Positions 7,565 through 17,093 are shown, counted from the first letter of the stretch. The stretch: DNA of 59,550 nucleotides from Xenorhabdus mauleonii (GCF_900113945.1 NZ_FORG01000024.1:1-59550), one strand, 5' to 3'. Notes: generated from the sequence alone by a model not told the origin. Numbers and translations: made by a program.

Positions 7565-9222
7565 ACGCATGGGAACAGTACGCATTTGATATCGAAAACG
7601 ACAAAATTCCGGCCTGTAAACGGGTAAAACAGGCTGTGAAACGCTACTATAATGACCTGAATAACCCGCTTTATGTGTTTGATTCGGCAATAGTCGAGCG
7701 TTTTATTGTCTTTTCCCGTGTCTGTCCCCATGTCAAAGGCCATTTGCGCGGTAAACCTATCATTCTTGAGCCGTGGCAACAATTCGCCTTTGCGAATCTG
7801 TTCGGCTTCAAAGTGAAAGCGACCGGACGCCGAAAATATCGCAGTGCTTATATCCAAGTACCACGCAAAAATGCGAAATCGACGGTGGCTGCGATATTGG
7901 CTAACTGGTTTTTGGTAATGGAACAAGGGCAGCAGGATATTTACACTGCCGCTGTGAGCCGTGATCAGGCGCGGATTGTATTTGATGATGCCCGCCAAAT
8001 GAGCCTGTTATCTAAACCACTCAAAAAACGGGTGACTATTCAGCAACACAAAATCACTTATCCGAAAACTAACAGCCTGTTAAAACCGCTGGCCGCCAAA
8101 GCTGCCACGATTGAGGGTACAAACCCCAGTCTGGCGATTGTCGATGAATATCACTTACACCCTGATAATGCGGTTTACTCTGCACTGGAGCTGGGAATGG
8201 GTGCCCGTCCCGAAGGTATTCTGTTTGCCATTACCACAGCGGGCAGTAATGTTATTTCGGCCTGTAAGCAGCATTATGATTATTGCTGTCAGATATTGGA
8301 TGGTGAAGAACAAAACGAATCGTTGTTTGCCCTGATTTACGAATTGGATGACGAGCACGAGATTGATGATGAATCCCTTTGGATTAAAGCCAATCCCAAT
8401 CTGAATGTATCCGTAGACAGTGCCGCTTTGCATGACACTATCCAGAAAGCGCGGGGCATTCCCTCCCAATGGACGGAAATGCTAACCAAACGTTTTAATA
8501 TCTGGTGTCAGGGTGAAACGCCGTGGATGGGGGAAGGCGCGTGGAAAGCCTGCCAACTCGATTATGATGAAAACGACCTCAAAGGGCTGGAGTGTTACGC
8601 CGGACTGGATTTATCTTCAACAGGCGATATCACCAGTATTTGCTACATGTTCCCTGTGGATAATGAACTGTTATTACTGACCCGCCATTACTTACCCGAA
8701 GCGCAATTGCAGAACCCCGCCAATAAGAATCGGGCGGTTTATCGGCAGTGGGCACAAGCGGGCTGGATACGTACCACTGCGGGTGACTGTATTGATTATG
8801 ACCGTATTCGTGATGATATTCTCAACGACAGTCAGCAGTTTGATATCAAGCTGGTGGGTTTTGATACATGGAACGCCACGCATCTGCGTACACAATTACA
8901 AGGTGCAGGGCTGGACGTTGAACCATTCCCGCAAACCTATATGCGCTTTAGTCCTGTGGCTAAATCTGCTGAGGTATTCGTGAATCGTAAAGTCATTCGT
9001 CACAATGGCGATCCAGTGCTCGCGTGGGCAATGTCCAATGTGGTGATGGAAACCGATGCAAATGCCAATATTAAACCAAACAAGAAGAAATCTGCGAACA
9101 AAATTGACCCCGCAATTGCGTTTTTGATGAGCTTTGGCACATGGCAGGTAGAGCATGAAGAATTTGCGTTTAGCTTAAGTAAAGAGCAGCAACTGCGCCT
9201 GAACGCGTTCAATGGGATATAA
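7561..9222 (+). CDS. terL: Terminase large subunit
   Basis: A 553-residue packaging motor. Walker A is PRKNAKST at residues 101-108 and Walker B with catalytic Glu is LAIVDEYH near 191-198. The C-terminal nuclease part has acidic residues in YAGLDLSSTGD, LVGFDTWN and the DPAIAFLMSFG segment. It is of the HK97-like Terminase_1 type. It is the last recognisable structural gene of the cassette; no tail, lysis or integration gene follows. Confidence 0.9.
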   Translation: MNAWEQYAFDIENDKIPACKRVKQAVKRYYNDLNNPLYVFDSAIVERFIVFSRVCPHVKGHLRGKPIILEPWQQFAFANLFGFKVKATGRRKYRSAYIQVPRKNAKSTVAAILANWFLVMEQGQQDIYTAAVSRDQARIVFDDARQMSLLSKPLKKRVTIQQHKITYPKTNSLLKPLAAKAATIEGTNPSLAIVDEYHLHPDNAVYSALELGMGARPEGILFAITTAGSNVISACKQHYDYCCQILDGEEQNESLFALIYELDDEHEIDDESLWIKANPNLNVSVDSAALHDTIQKARGIPSQWTEMLTKRFNIWCQGETPWMGEGAWKACQLDYDENDLKGLECYAGLDLSSTGDITSICYMFPVDNELLLLTRHYLPEAQLQNPANKNRAVYRQWAQAGWIRTTAGDCIDYDRIRDDILNDSQQFDIKLVGFDTWNATHLRTQLQGAGLDVEPFPQTYMRFSPVAKSAEVFVNRKVIRHNGDPVLAWAMSNVVMETDANANIKPNKKKSANKIDPAIAFLMSFGTWQVEHEEFAFSLSKEQQLRLNAFNGI

Positions 9223-9256
9223 CGTAAAAAGTTAAGCTGTTTTACTGATTCGCTTA

Positions 9257-9451
9257 TTGAACCAGATAAAACAATTCGTTAAAGTGGCGTTGCCATTGGC
9301 AAATACCAATGGTCAAGGCGTCGCGGCCTTGTGCGCTTATACACTGGTAAGAATCTTTACCAGTGTGCCTGCTATCGCCTCTTCTATGGTGGTTCAGGCA
9401 GGGGAGGCTATGCCTCGCCGGAGTAAGCGCCGGTCCGCGAACCCTGTCTGA
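9257..9451 (+). CDS. Possible Icd/Ash-like small protein of satellite origin
   Basis: A 64-residue frame opening with TTG just after terL. Its tail (SVPAIASSMVVQAGEA followed by an Arg-rich stretch and SANPV) recalls the short Icd-like or Ash proteins common in P4-type satellites and prophages of enterobacteria. The DNA here is less AT-rich than the following gene. The start codon is unconvincing and the frame may be a fragment. Confidence 0.3.
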   Translation: MNQIKQFVKVALPLANTNGQGVAALCAYTLVRIFTSVPAIASSMVVQAGEAMPRRSKRRSANPV

Positions 9452-9492
9452 ATCGCCACCATCAATATTAATTAATGGAAGGGGTAGCAGGA

Positions 9493-9756
9493 ATGAATAA
9501 CGTTAGAAATGACTGGCATCAAGCCGATATTATTGCTGCATTACGTAAGCGCGGTACAACTTTAGCGGCTGTTTCCCGTGAAGCAGGACTCAGTTCATCT
9601 ACACTGGCAAATACTCTCAGCCGTCCGTGGCCTAAAGGCGAATGGATAATTGCTGATTACCTCGGAATCCATCCTTCGGAGATTTGGCCTAGTCGATATT
9701 TTGATGGCGATGGTCAGCCTATTGAACGGACAGTACGTAAAGTTTCCATTGAATAG
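9493..9756 (+). CDS. Ner/Nlp-family DNA-binding regulator
   Basis: An 87-residue helix-turn-helix protein: DWHQADIIAALRKRG, then the recognition region TLAAVSREAGLSSSTLANTLSRPWPKGEWII and LGIHPSEIWPSRY. This is the Ner/Nlp (SfsB) family, small repressors known from Mu-like phages and mobile elements. I chose ATG 9493 because an AAGGGG ribosome binding site lies about 8 bases before it; the in-frame ATG at 9475 has none. It probably regulates the element it sits in. Confidence 0.8.
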   Translation: MNNVRNDWHQADIIAALRKRGTTLAAVSREAGLSSSTLANTLSRPWPKGEWIIADYLGIHPSEIWPSRYFDGDGQPIERTVRKVSIE

Positions 9757-9978
9757 TTCTATTTCAGTGAAATCAGCCATGAGATAAAATGATACTTGTA
9801 ATTATAATTTGATACTCATGGCTAAGTATCTTTATATTTATTTCTTGATTTTTTGTGTTCTGTATTGGTCGGGGAGAAAAGCAGCAGCATGTATTATGGT
9901 ATCTTAGGTAACTCCGCCTTGTGTATATTATTGTTCATTCATTTACAATTAGACGAAAATAGTATTTAGGCCACAAGA

Positions 9979-10011
9979 TAAGTTAATCAGGTAATTTATC
10001 TGATTAACTTA
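9979..10011. terminator. AT-rich inverted repeat between convergent genes
   Basis: Twelve bases at 9979-9990 are perfectly complementary to 10000-10011 around a 9-base loop. It lies between the convergent ner-like gene and the membrane-protein gene, so a two-way terminator is the simplest reading. There is no strong run of T, and an operator role is not excluded. Confidence 0.4.
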
Positions 10012-10034
10012 ACATAATTAATCATAAGAATGAT

Positions 10035-10835
10035 CTATAATTTAGAAAGTTTCACTTTTATTTGAAAATAAGATAATTTTATGCAGGTAATGAATTTATA
10101 ACCTGTGATGCAGTGATTTGAAATTATAGGAGTTAATATGCTAATGGGTAGCATAACTATCAGAAAAATAAGAGAGATATAATATATTGCGTCAGGCTGT
10201 TGTATTATGCTTACTATAAAAAGAATAAAAATACAAATTAGCATCATTCTTGATGATGAAAAAGAAGCATCGGAATCTATTATTATCCAGGCAAGAAAAT
10301 TTCCATCAGTTGTTTCTCTTTCAAAAGAAAAAGTTCTAATTAAAGCCAATTGTTCTTTAAATGTAAACGTTTTTATAATTAATTCTCTTAGTTTAGGGTT
10401 TTTCTCTATATGGATTTTTTTTCTTTTTTTATTTATCGGTTTACTAGAATTGTGTTCTGATCGAGGCTTGAAAAATATTCTGTTAGTGAGAGCGAACAAA
10501 AACAGTTTTATACCTATGGAATAACTGTAACCGATGTTTTTAGCTTGTTCTAATATTCTCAAAAAGGAAACGGATAAATAGATAAAGAAAAGGTAATTTA
10601 ACCAATTAGTTTTGGAGGTCATTATATATAATGCAATGGCGATTATAATAAAAAATAGAGTGGCTCGTTTTACAGATTCCATATTTTCATAGGCCAGCCA
10701 TTTTATCCAAGCGGTAAAATCATCGGATGTTTCATTTTTTACTAATGCAAAACTTTTGAGTAAGGTAACTTGTTCTGTAAGTGTAAATAGTTTAATTATT
10801 GACTTCCTGATTTTTTTGTCATGAGTAAATCGCAT
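10035..10835 (-). CDS. Membrane protein of unknown function with internal duplication
   Basis: A 266-residue very AT-rich protein that I do not recognise. Residues 8-47 and 148-187 are related copies: each has (K)I/LR-x-x-IIK-x-FT, EQ-x-x-LI/L-x-(S/T)F and a DDF/GNF-x-AWI ending. Each copy is followed by a hydrophobic hairpin of two likely membrane segments (about 58-75 with 79-96, and 198-212 with 217-236). A basic linker around 131-146 joins the halves. A GGGA ribosome binding site precedes the start. It stands alone on the minus strand beside the packaging module, and its composition suggests recent acquisition. Confidence 0.6.
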   Translation of the reverse strand: MRFTHDKKIRKSIIKLFTLTEQVTLLKSFALVKNETSDDFTAWIKWLAYENMESVKRATLFFIIIAIALYIMTSKTNWLNYLFFIYLSVSFLRILEQAKNIGYSYSIGIKLFLFALTNRIFFKPRSEHNSSKPINKKRKKIHIEKNPKLRELIIKTFTFKEQLALIRTFSFERETTDGNFLAWIIIDSDASFSSSRMMLICIFILFIVSIIQQPDAIYYISLIFLIVMLPISILTPIISNHCITGYKFITCIKLSYFQIKVKLSKL

Positions 10836-11206
10836 AGCTATCCCAAATTTATCAGATTAAATCGAAATTTATTTTTAATTCAGAATATTAAAATAAGTAG
10901 TGGTACTTACTCAAGTATGACAATTAAATGGACTTAAAAACAGAATTTAGTCACGCATTAAACCCATTGATTAGCACTCTGGCCTCATTTTCTCCCTGTG
11001 GGGTAATCCGTTTCCCCACGCTTCACGTTCTCTTTAGCCTACATTTACGCTTTTTAAGATGCTATAACAGCACTTACTTTGTTACTATGCTTTATTGTGT
11101 TTTAGTGCTCGTGCAATGATTTGTGGGGTAATTCGTGGGGTAATAAATTGATTTATTCGCCTTATGTGAAACTAAAACTTATTAAAAATCAATTGGAAAT
11201 AAATTA
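10836..11206. other. Intergenic region with three GTGGGGTAAT repeats
   Basis: This 371-base gap separates the phage-like region from the conserved rlmJ gene. It has no credible gene. The 10-mer GTGGGGTAAT occurs three times, at 10998-11007, 11123-11132 and 11135-11144. This is the likely right edge of the inserted DNA, but I could not identify a pair of attachment repeats. Confidence 0.4.
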
Positions 11207-12049
11207 ATGTTAAGTTATCGTCACAGCTTCCATGCCGGCAACCATGCTGATGTGCTGAAGCACACGGTGCAAAGCCTGATCATTGAGTCACTTAAAACAA
11301 AAGAAAAGCCTTTCCTGTATCTGGATACCCACGCTGGCGCAGGTCGTTATCAATTGAGCGGGGAGCATGCAGAGCGTACGGGAGAGTATCTGGAAGGTAT
11401 TGCCCGAATTTGGCAGCGTGATGATATTCCCGAAGAGTTGGCCGCTTATATGGATGCCGTGAAGGCGCTGAATCCTAATAATTCTCTGCGCTATTATCCA
11501 GGTTCTCCGCTGATCGCCCGCCATTTATTGCGGGATTATGATGAGCTGAATCTGAGTGAACTGCATCCCAGCGATTTTCCGCTATTGCGTGCGGAATTTT
11601 CCCGTGACAGACGTACCCGTGTTCTGCGGGAGGATGGCTACCAGCAATTGAAATCCAAATTGCCACCAAGAAGTCGCCGGGGTTTTATTCTGATCGACCC
11701 TCCTTATGAATTGAAATCAGATTATCAAAAAGTCGTTCAGGGCATTCAGGAAGGATATAAGCGCTTTGCAACCGGAACTTATGCGTTGTGGTATCCCGTT
11801 GTACTGCGTCAGCAGATTAAACGTTTAGTCAAAGATCTAGAAGCAACCGGTATCCGCAAAATCTTGCAGATTGAGCTGGGCGTGCGTCCTGACAGTGATC
11901 AACGCGGTATGACGGCATCAGGCATGATAGTCATTAATCCGCCGTGGAAGCTTGAACAGCAGATGAAAGCGGTGTTGCCGTGGTTGCAGCAGGTACTGAT
12001 TCCTGAAGGTACTGGGCATACCTCAGTCGAGTGGATCGTTCCTGAATAA
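11207..12049 (+). CDS. rlmJ: 23S rRNA (adenine2030-N6)-methyltransferase RlmJ
   Basis: A 280-residue protein, the same length as E. coli RlmJ (YhiR). It starts MLSYRHSFHAGNHADVLKH, a strongly conserved opening that contributes to S-adenosylmethionine binding. The catalytic DPPY motif is in LIDPPYELKSDYQKV near residue 164. It methylates A2030 of 23S rRNA. It opens the conserved chromosome after the phage-like region and is followed by gorA, an arrangement also seen in E. coli. Confidence 0.95.
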   Translation: MLSYRHSFHAGNHADVLKHTVQSLIIESLKTKEKPFLYLDTHAGAGRYQLSGEHAERTGEYLEGIARIWQRDDIPEELAAYMDAVKALNPNNSLRYYPGSPLIARHLLRDYDELNLSELHPSDFPLLRAEFSRDRRTRVLREDGYQQLKSKLPPRSRRGFILIDPPYELKSDYQKVVQGIQEGYKRFATGTYALWYPVVLRQQIKRLVKDLEATGIRKILQIELGVRPDSDQRGMTASGMIVINPPWKLEQQMKAVLPWLQQVLIPEGTGHTSVEWIVPE

Positions 12050-12231
12050 ACGGCGCTTGAATAAATTGTGCCTGAATATGGGAAAGTTCAGCGGGACGTA
12101 GCGACTTAATAGCTGTGGCCTATGGCAATAACAGCCACAATCATCCACAGTTGATGGTCACTTTCTGCAATAATAAACGCCAGGTTGAACTTTACCCAGT
12201 AAGTTAATTGATTAGACGGAAATTGCCTAAG

Positions 12232-13584
12232 ATGAATAAACATTACGATTATATTGCAATTGGTGGCGGCAGTGGCGGCATTGCTTCTATTAACCGTGCA
12301 GCCATGTATGGGCAGAAGTGTGCTCTGATTGAAGCAAAAGCATTGGGCGGAACATGTGTTAATGTGGGTTGTGTACCGAAGAAAGTTATGTGGCACGCTG
12401 CCCAGATTGCGGAATCTATTCATCAATATGGTCCTGATTATGGTTTTGATACCACAGTTAATCGTTTTGACTGGAAAAAATTGATAGCCAGCCGCACCGC
12501 CTATATTGACCGTATCCATCAATCGTATGAGCGTGGATTGAATAACAATAAGGTGGATGTTATTCAGGGATTTGCCCGTTTTGTTGATGCACATACTGTT
12601 GAAGTTAATGGCGAGAAGATCACCGCGGATCATATTCTGGTTGCCACAGGCGGCCGTCCATTGCGTCCAGCGATCCCCGGCGCAGAATATGGCATCAATT
12701 CAGATGGTTTCTTTGAACTGGATGAGCTGCCAAAACGTGTTGGTGTCGTGGGTGCTGGTTATATTGCGGTGGAAATCGCAGGTGTTTTAAATGCATTGGG
12801 CAGTGAGACACATCTGTTTGTCCGTAAGCACGCGCCATTGCGCACTTTCGATCCAATGATCGTCGATACGTTGCTGGAAGTGATTAAAAACGAAGGGCCA
12901 ACACTGCATACGGAAGCACTTTTAAAAGCTGTGATTAAAAATAGTGATGGCAGCTTAACCATTCAGTTGCAGGATGGCAGGGAGCAAACGGTTGATGTGT
13001 TGGTCTGGGCAATTGGCCGTGAACCGATGACGGATAACCTGAACCTGTCTGTTACAGGCGTTGAACTGGATGAGAATGGTTATATTCAGGTCGATAAGTA
13101 TCAGAATACCAATGTGAAAGGGATCTACGCTGTTGGTGACAATACCGGTGCGGTGGAACTGACGCCAGTCGCGATTGCGGCGGGTCGTCGCTTGTCAGAG
13201 CGTCTGTTTAACAATAAACCGGAAGAGCATTTGGATTATGCCAATGTGCCGAGCGTAGTATTCAGTCATCCACCAATCGGTACAGTGGGTTTGACGGAGC
13301 CACAGGCAAAAGAACAGTATGGGGATGATCAGGTTAAGGTTTATACCTCTTCATTTACCGCCATGTATACCGCAGTGACACAACACCGTCAGCCGTGCCG
13401 CATGAAATTGGTTTGTGCCGGAGCAAACGAGAAAATTGTCGGTATCCACGGTATTGGCTTTGGTATGGATGAGATCCTGCAAGGTTTTGCTGTTGCGCTG
13501 AAGATGGGAGCAACGAAAAAGGATTTTGATAATACGGTTGCGATCCATCCGACTGCGGCGGAAGAATTTGTAACGATGCGGTAA
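12232..13584 (+). CDS. gorA: Glutathione reductase
   Basis: A 450-residue FAD/NADPH oxidoreductase that regenerates reduced glutathione in the cytoplasm. The FAD-binding GGGSGGIAS motif is near residue 11, the redox-active disulfide lies in [13 protein letters not shown], the NADPH Rossmann motif is [11 protein letters not shown], and the C-terminal HPTAAEE carries the catalytic His. The length matches E. coli Gor. The ATG at 12232 fits the family start ([12 protein letters not shown]); the frame continues upstream without support. It is followed by a strong terminator. Confidence 0.96.
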   Translation: MNKHYDYIAIGGGSGGIASINRAAMYGQKCALIEAKALGGTCVNVGCVPKKVMWHAAQIAESIHQYGPDYGFDTTVNRFDWKKLIASRTAYIDRIHQSYERGLNNNKVDVIQGFARFVDAHTVEVNGEKITADHILVATGGRPLRPAIPGAEYGINSDGFFELDELPKRVGVVGAGYIAVEIAGVLNALGSETHLFVRKHAPLRTFDPMIVDTLLEVIKNEGPTLHTEALLKAVIKNSDGSLTIQLQDGREQTVDVLVWAIGREPMTDNLNLSVTGVELDENGYIQVDKYQNTNVKGIYAVGDNTGAVELTPVAIAAGRRLSERLFNNKPEEHLDYANVPSVVFSHPPIGTVGLTEPQAKEQYGDDQVKVYTSSFTAMYTAVTQHRQPCRMKLVCAGANEKIVGIHGIGFGMDEILQGFAVALKMGATKKDFDNTVAIHPTAAEEFVTMR

Positions 13585-13650
13585 TGCCGCTGTCATGATA
13601 TAGAATGCCGTGGGATAGAAAATATCACGGCCATTTTATGGATAAAAAAG

Positions 13651-13690
13651 AGCCGGTTCGAACATTAAAAAGTTCGAGTCGGCTTTTTTA
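13651..13690. terminator. Bidirectional terminator between gorA and azlD
   Basis: A 13-pair stem (13651-13663 with 13672-13684, two wobble pairs) with an 8-base loop is followed by TTTTTTA, and on the other strand by a T tract from the AAAAAAG at 13644-13650. It serves both convergent genes. Confidence 0.8.
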
Positions 13691-13716
13691 TATTAACGGG
13701 TTATGTTCGCTGAATA

Positions 13717-14040
13717 TTAGTTGATACCCGCGTAGCGCAGTAGTGCTGTTACACTGGCTGCGACCATAATCACGACAATCAACGGTGCTTTTTTCCAGGC
13801 AAGGATCATGGCAACCGCAACGCCCAATACACGCGCCACTCCCGCAAAATGTGTACCTTCGTAGAAGGTTGCTGCCAGTGCTACGGCGAATAACAATGTG
13901 GTGGCTGAATCTTTAAGCAGTGCTTGTTTGTGTTCTGATAATGCCAGGCTATTGCCCAGTTTTGTCCCACTGAGACGCATCAAATACGTACCGATTGACA
14001 GTAGTGCGATGCCGATAAGGATTAAAGTATCACTCGCCAT
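13717..14040 (-). CDS. azlD: AzlD-family branched-chain amino acid exporter subunit
   Basis: A 107-residue membrane protein with about four hydrophobic segments and the AzlD features: LIGIALLSIGTYLMRLSG at the start and ALLRYAGIN at the end. AzlD proteins pair with AzlC to export branched-chain amino acids or analogues. Its ATG overlaps the azlC stop by one base, so the two are a coupled operon transcribed leftward. Confidence 0.8.
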   Translation of the reverse strand: MASDTLILIGIALLSIGTYLMRLSGTKLGNSLALSEHKQALLKDSATTLLFAVALAATFYEGTHFAGVARVLGVAVAMILAWKKAPLIVVIMVAASVTALLRYAGIN

Positions 14041-14702
14041 TATTTTTTCCTCGCCAATAATCCTAACAATGACATTAAGACGGGTAATCCCACCGGGGTA
14101 AAAGGAATGGCTGCAAGTGACAGGGCTGCACCGCTTGTAGCCCGAGTCAGTGTCGTTCTGTTTTTGAGTGATGGAATGACCAAAGCCAGCAAAATCGCAG
14201 GGAAGACGGCATCCAAGCCAATGGCTTCTGGCGCAGGAAGCAATTTACCGAGCATGCAGCCAATAATGACGCCAAGTGGCCAAAATATCACGACGCCGAT
14301 ACCGCATAACCAATAAGCCGCTTTGCGTTGATCGGGGGTCTGCTGCGACAGGCCGAAAACGACGCTTTCGTCATTCATAATGTGGCATCCCAAATACCCC
14401 ATTATGCGATTGCCAACCAATTCGCGTACCGCTAATCCGAATGGGAAATGGCGGGCATTCACCAGTAAGCCAGCAACAGCAGCGGCGATTGGATTGCCTC
14501 CGCTGGCGACAATGCCGATAAACATAAATTCTGATGCCCCTGCGACGACTAATGTGGAAAGCAGCAGAGGAACCCATAAGGGAAAACCGTATGCCATGGC
14601 CAATGAACCATAGGAAACACCAACTACACCGACAGCCAGGCAGACTAAAAATATCGCCTTTTTGATATCACCTGTCAGGCAGGAGAAAGAGTGAGCAGAC
14701 AT
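14040..14702 (-). CDS. azlC: AzlC-family amino acid exporter subunit
   Basis: A 220-residue inner-membrane protein of the AzlC/YgaZ family. Diagnostic stretches include AMAYGFPLWVPLLLS, AGASEFMFIGIVASGG with NPIAAAVAGLLVNARHFPFGL, and the ESVVFGLSQ block. With AzlD it forms an exporter of branched-chain amino acids in related systems. It is divergent from the XRE-cupin gene, whose product probably controls it. Confidence 0.85.
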   Translation of the reverse strand: MSAHSFSCLTGDIKKAIFLVCLAVGVVGVSYGSLAMAYGFPLWVPLLLSTLVVAGASEFMFIGIVASGGNPIAAAVAGLLVNARHFPFGLAVRELVGNRIMGYLGCHIMNDESVVFGLSQQTPDQRKAAYWLCGIGVVIFWPLGVIIGCMLGKLLPAPEAIGLDAVFPAILLALVIPSLKNRTTLTRATSGAALSLAAIPFTPVGLPVLMSLLGLLARKK

Positions 14703-14820
14703 ATAACCTTATCCATATCGAACAATTTTCCATTATAATGAACACAATTTAAGGTTACATCAAGTCGAACGTTATGTTCTTTTTAATGAACACTGAGTTA
14801 ATGAATACTGGAGTAGAGGT

Positions 14821-15369
14821 ATGACGCAGCCAATCAGTGTAATCTCAAAAAGTTTAGCTCGTGAACGTGCAAGAGCCGGACTTTCATTAACAGAAGTTGC
14901 CCGGCGCGCTGGGATTGCTAAATCCACCTTGTCACAACTCGAAGCTGGCAGTGGCAATCCGAGTTTGGAAACACTCTGGGCATTATGTGTGGCGCTGAAT
15001 ATTCCTTTTGCCCGTCTGCTGGAGCCACAGAGCAACAAAACGCAAGTGATTCGGTGTGGTGAAGGGACGAAAGTTGTCGCGGAGCAGGCAAATTTTCAGG
15101 CGATTTTATTGGCAACCTGTCCACCGGGCGCACGGCGTGATATTTACTTATTGATGGCGGAACCGAACGCTGATCGAATTTCTCATCCACATCCTCCTGG
15201 CTCTGTGGAGCACATCATCATCACCCGTGGCCGCGCGTTGGTTGGCTTGACAGAAGCGCCAGTTGAGTTGGGGGAAGGTGACTATATCTGTTATCCCGCG
15301 GATGTGGAGCATATTTTTAAGGCACTGGAGCCGGATACGCTGGCCATTTTGGTTGCCGAACAGAATTAA
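14821..15369 (+). CDS. XRE-family regulator with C-terminal cupin domain
   Basis: A 182-residue regulator. Residues 12-66 are an XRE helix-turn-helix (LSLTEVARRAGIAKSTLSQLEAG then NPSLETLWALC). Residues 100-182 form a small cupin with HPHPPGSVEHIIITRG and CYPADVEHIF, likely the ligand-sensing part. It is read away from azlC with a 118-base shared promoter region, the usual arrangement for a local regulator of an azlCD exporter. The ligand is unknown. Confidence 0.82.
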   Translation: MTQPISVISKSLARERARAGLSLTEVARRAGIAKSTLSQLEAGSGNPSLETLWALCVALNIPFARLLEPQSNKTQVIRCGEGTKVVAEQANFQAILLATCPPGARRDIYLLMAEPNADRISHPHPPGSVEHIIITRGRALVGLTEAPVELGEGDYICYPADVEHIFKALEPDTLAILVAEQN

Positions 15370-15398
15370 CATGATCTGTGTGCCAAGCTTGGCGAAAT

Positions 15399-15423
15399 TG
15401 GCCTCTTATCAGTAAAGAGGCCA
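15399..15423. terminator. Hairpin between the XRE regulator and lsrK
   Basis: A perfect 9-base stem (15399-15407 with 15415-15423) with a 7-base loop lies between two convergent genes. There is no clear T run on either side, so termination may be weak. Confidence 0.4.
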
Positions 15424-15432
15424 TCCTGAAGA

Positions 15433-17025
15433 TTACAATCCCGGTGCCTTCCACAAGGAAGTCGTCAAACCATCGTCCACCAAATGCAATTGATCCGCAT
15501 ACACAGTCTGCCAATCTTTTTTCGCTTTCTGGTAAATTTCACGATGTTCCAAATTTGGTTGGTATTCCCGCTCCCAACGAACCAATCTTTCGCCTGTTGC
15601 CGACATGGAGTCATATAATCCGACGCCAACGCCGGCCGCAATTGCGCAGCCCAAAGCGGTGGCTTCCTTGACGACAGGAACCCGAACCGGCAATCCGGTC
15701 ACGTCAGAGAGAATTTGGCTCCAGAGCTTGCCTTTCGATCCCCCGCCAGCGAAAACCAATGAATCCGCTTTGACACCTGAGAATGTCGAAACCATGTCGA
15801 GATTACATGCTGAAACGATAGCCGCGTTCTCTTCCAACGCCCTGAATAAGGTGGCTTTGTTGCATTTCTCCGGATCAATTGAGAGATTGAGGAAAGATGG
15901 CGCGGCGTGATACCACGATTTAAAGCGCATCACATCGGAGAAAATCGGCATTACCCCATGTGCCCCGGCAGGAACCCGTGCTGCCATATCTTCCAGTAAG
16001 CTGTAGGCATCGACTCCCAGACGCTCTGCCAGTAATTTTTCTTCTGCACAGAAAGCATCGCGGAACCAGCGCATGGTAAGGCCGGTAAAGAAGCTGATTG
16101 ATTCAGCCTGCGCCATGCCGGGAATAACGTGTGGATTGATGCGGATGTTCATATTCGGATCGGTAACGGGTTCTGGCAAGTTGACGACTTGCTGCCAGAA
16201 TGTTCCTCCGAGTACCGCCGTTTGGGCGGGTTTGACAACACCGATGCCGAGGCAGCCGAGCTGAACATCACCACCGCCCATAATGACGGGGGTTCCGCTG
16301 TTCAGGCCACACTCTGCCGCGGCTTTTTCTGTGATATAACCGAGCAGGCTGCCTGTTTCTTTGACGGGGGAAAGAATATCAGAGCGCAGCCCCGCCATTT
16401 CCAGCAAACTCGGGCGCCAATCCCGGCTGACTAAATCCAGCATGCCTGTGGTGCCGGCGTTGGAAGGATCCACGGCTAATTCATTGCTTAACATATAAGC
16501 AAGCCAGTCGCTTATCATCGTTAGCGTGCTGGCTTGCCGATAAATATCGGGGCGGTGATGAGCCAGCCAAAGAAGGCGTGGCATGGCGCCCAATGCCAGA
16601 GTCTGGCCGGAATAACGATAGACGTCATACTCAAAAGTATTGTTGTACAGTTCCTTGAGTTCACTGACTTCATGACTGGAGCGGGCATCTACATTGGCGC
16701 ATGCCCAGATGGGATCGCCATTGCGGTTATAAAGGACAATGCCTTCCCGCATTGAGCAGGCGGCAACGCCTTGTATCGCCTCGGCGGGCAGATCTGCTTT
16801 TTGCAGTGCTTGCCGGATACATTGGCAAGCCAGTTGCCAGTTGTTTTTCAGGTCAAACTCCATCGAACCAGCAACATTCGGCACAGGCTGATGTACCCAT
16901 TCAGCCTGTCCGACGGCTATCTGATTTCCGTCGAGATCAAATATAACTGCACGGATACTGCCAGTTCCTGCATCAAGCGCCATCAGATACTTCCCTGATG
17001 GTTGGGCATGAGTGCGTTGAGTCAT
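15433..17025 (-). CDS. lsrK: Autoinducer-2 kinase LsrK
   Basis: A 530-residue FGGY-family kinase, identical in length to E. coli LsrK and collinear with it. It opens [19 protein letters not shown], has [57 protein letters not shown] and ends [12 protein letters not shown]. It phosphorylates AI-2 (DPD) in the cytoplasm; phospho-AI-2 normally releases the repressor LsrR. In E. coli it shares an operon with lsrR. Here lsrR is a fragment, so the kinase is present without its usual signalling target. Confidence 0.95.
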   Translation of the reverse strand: MTQRTHAQPSGKYLMALDAGTGSIRAVIFDLDGNQIAVGQAEWVHQPVPNVAGSMEFDLKNNWQLACQCIRQALQKADLPAEAIQGVAACSMREGIVLYNRNGDPIWACANVDARSSHEVSELKELYNNTFEYDVYRYSGQTLALGAMPRLLWLAHHRPDIYRQASTLTMISDWLAYMLSNELAVDPSNAGTTGMLDLVSRDWRPSLLEMAGLRSDILSPVKETGSLLGYITEKAAAECGLNSGTPVIMGGGDVQLGCLGIGVVKPAQTAVLGGTFWQQVVNLPEPVTDPNMNIRINPHVIPGMAQAESISFFTGLTMRWFRDAFCAEEKLLAERLGVDAYSLLEDMAARVPAGAHGVMPIFSDVMRFKSWYHAAPSFLNLSIDPEKCNKATLFRALEENAAIVSACNLDMVSTFSGVKADSLVFAGGGSKGKLWSQILSDVTGLPVRVPVVKEATALGCAIAAGVGVGLYDSMSATGERLVRWEREYQPNLEHREIYQKAKKDWQTVYADQLHLVDDGLTTSLWKAPGL

Positions 17026-17093
17026 GATACTATCCTCATCTGTCGTTATCTTCTTATTTGATATGGCACAGGGGATGGATAGTTATTTGTCGA

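Noticed and set aside
3057..9222. Complete prophage
   Set aside because: No integrase, repressor-cro region, replication, tail or lysis genes are present on either side within the window.
10207..10524. Plus-strand open frame of 105 codons inside the duplicated membrane-protein gene
   Set aside because: It is the antisense shadow of the minus-strand gene, which has an internal repeat and a ribosome binding site.
10928..11119. Open frame of 63 codons before rlmJ
   Set aside because: Composition and sequence look like untranslated DNA; it overlaps the GTGGGGTAAT repeat area and has no homology I can see.
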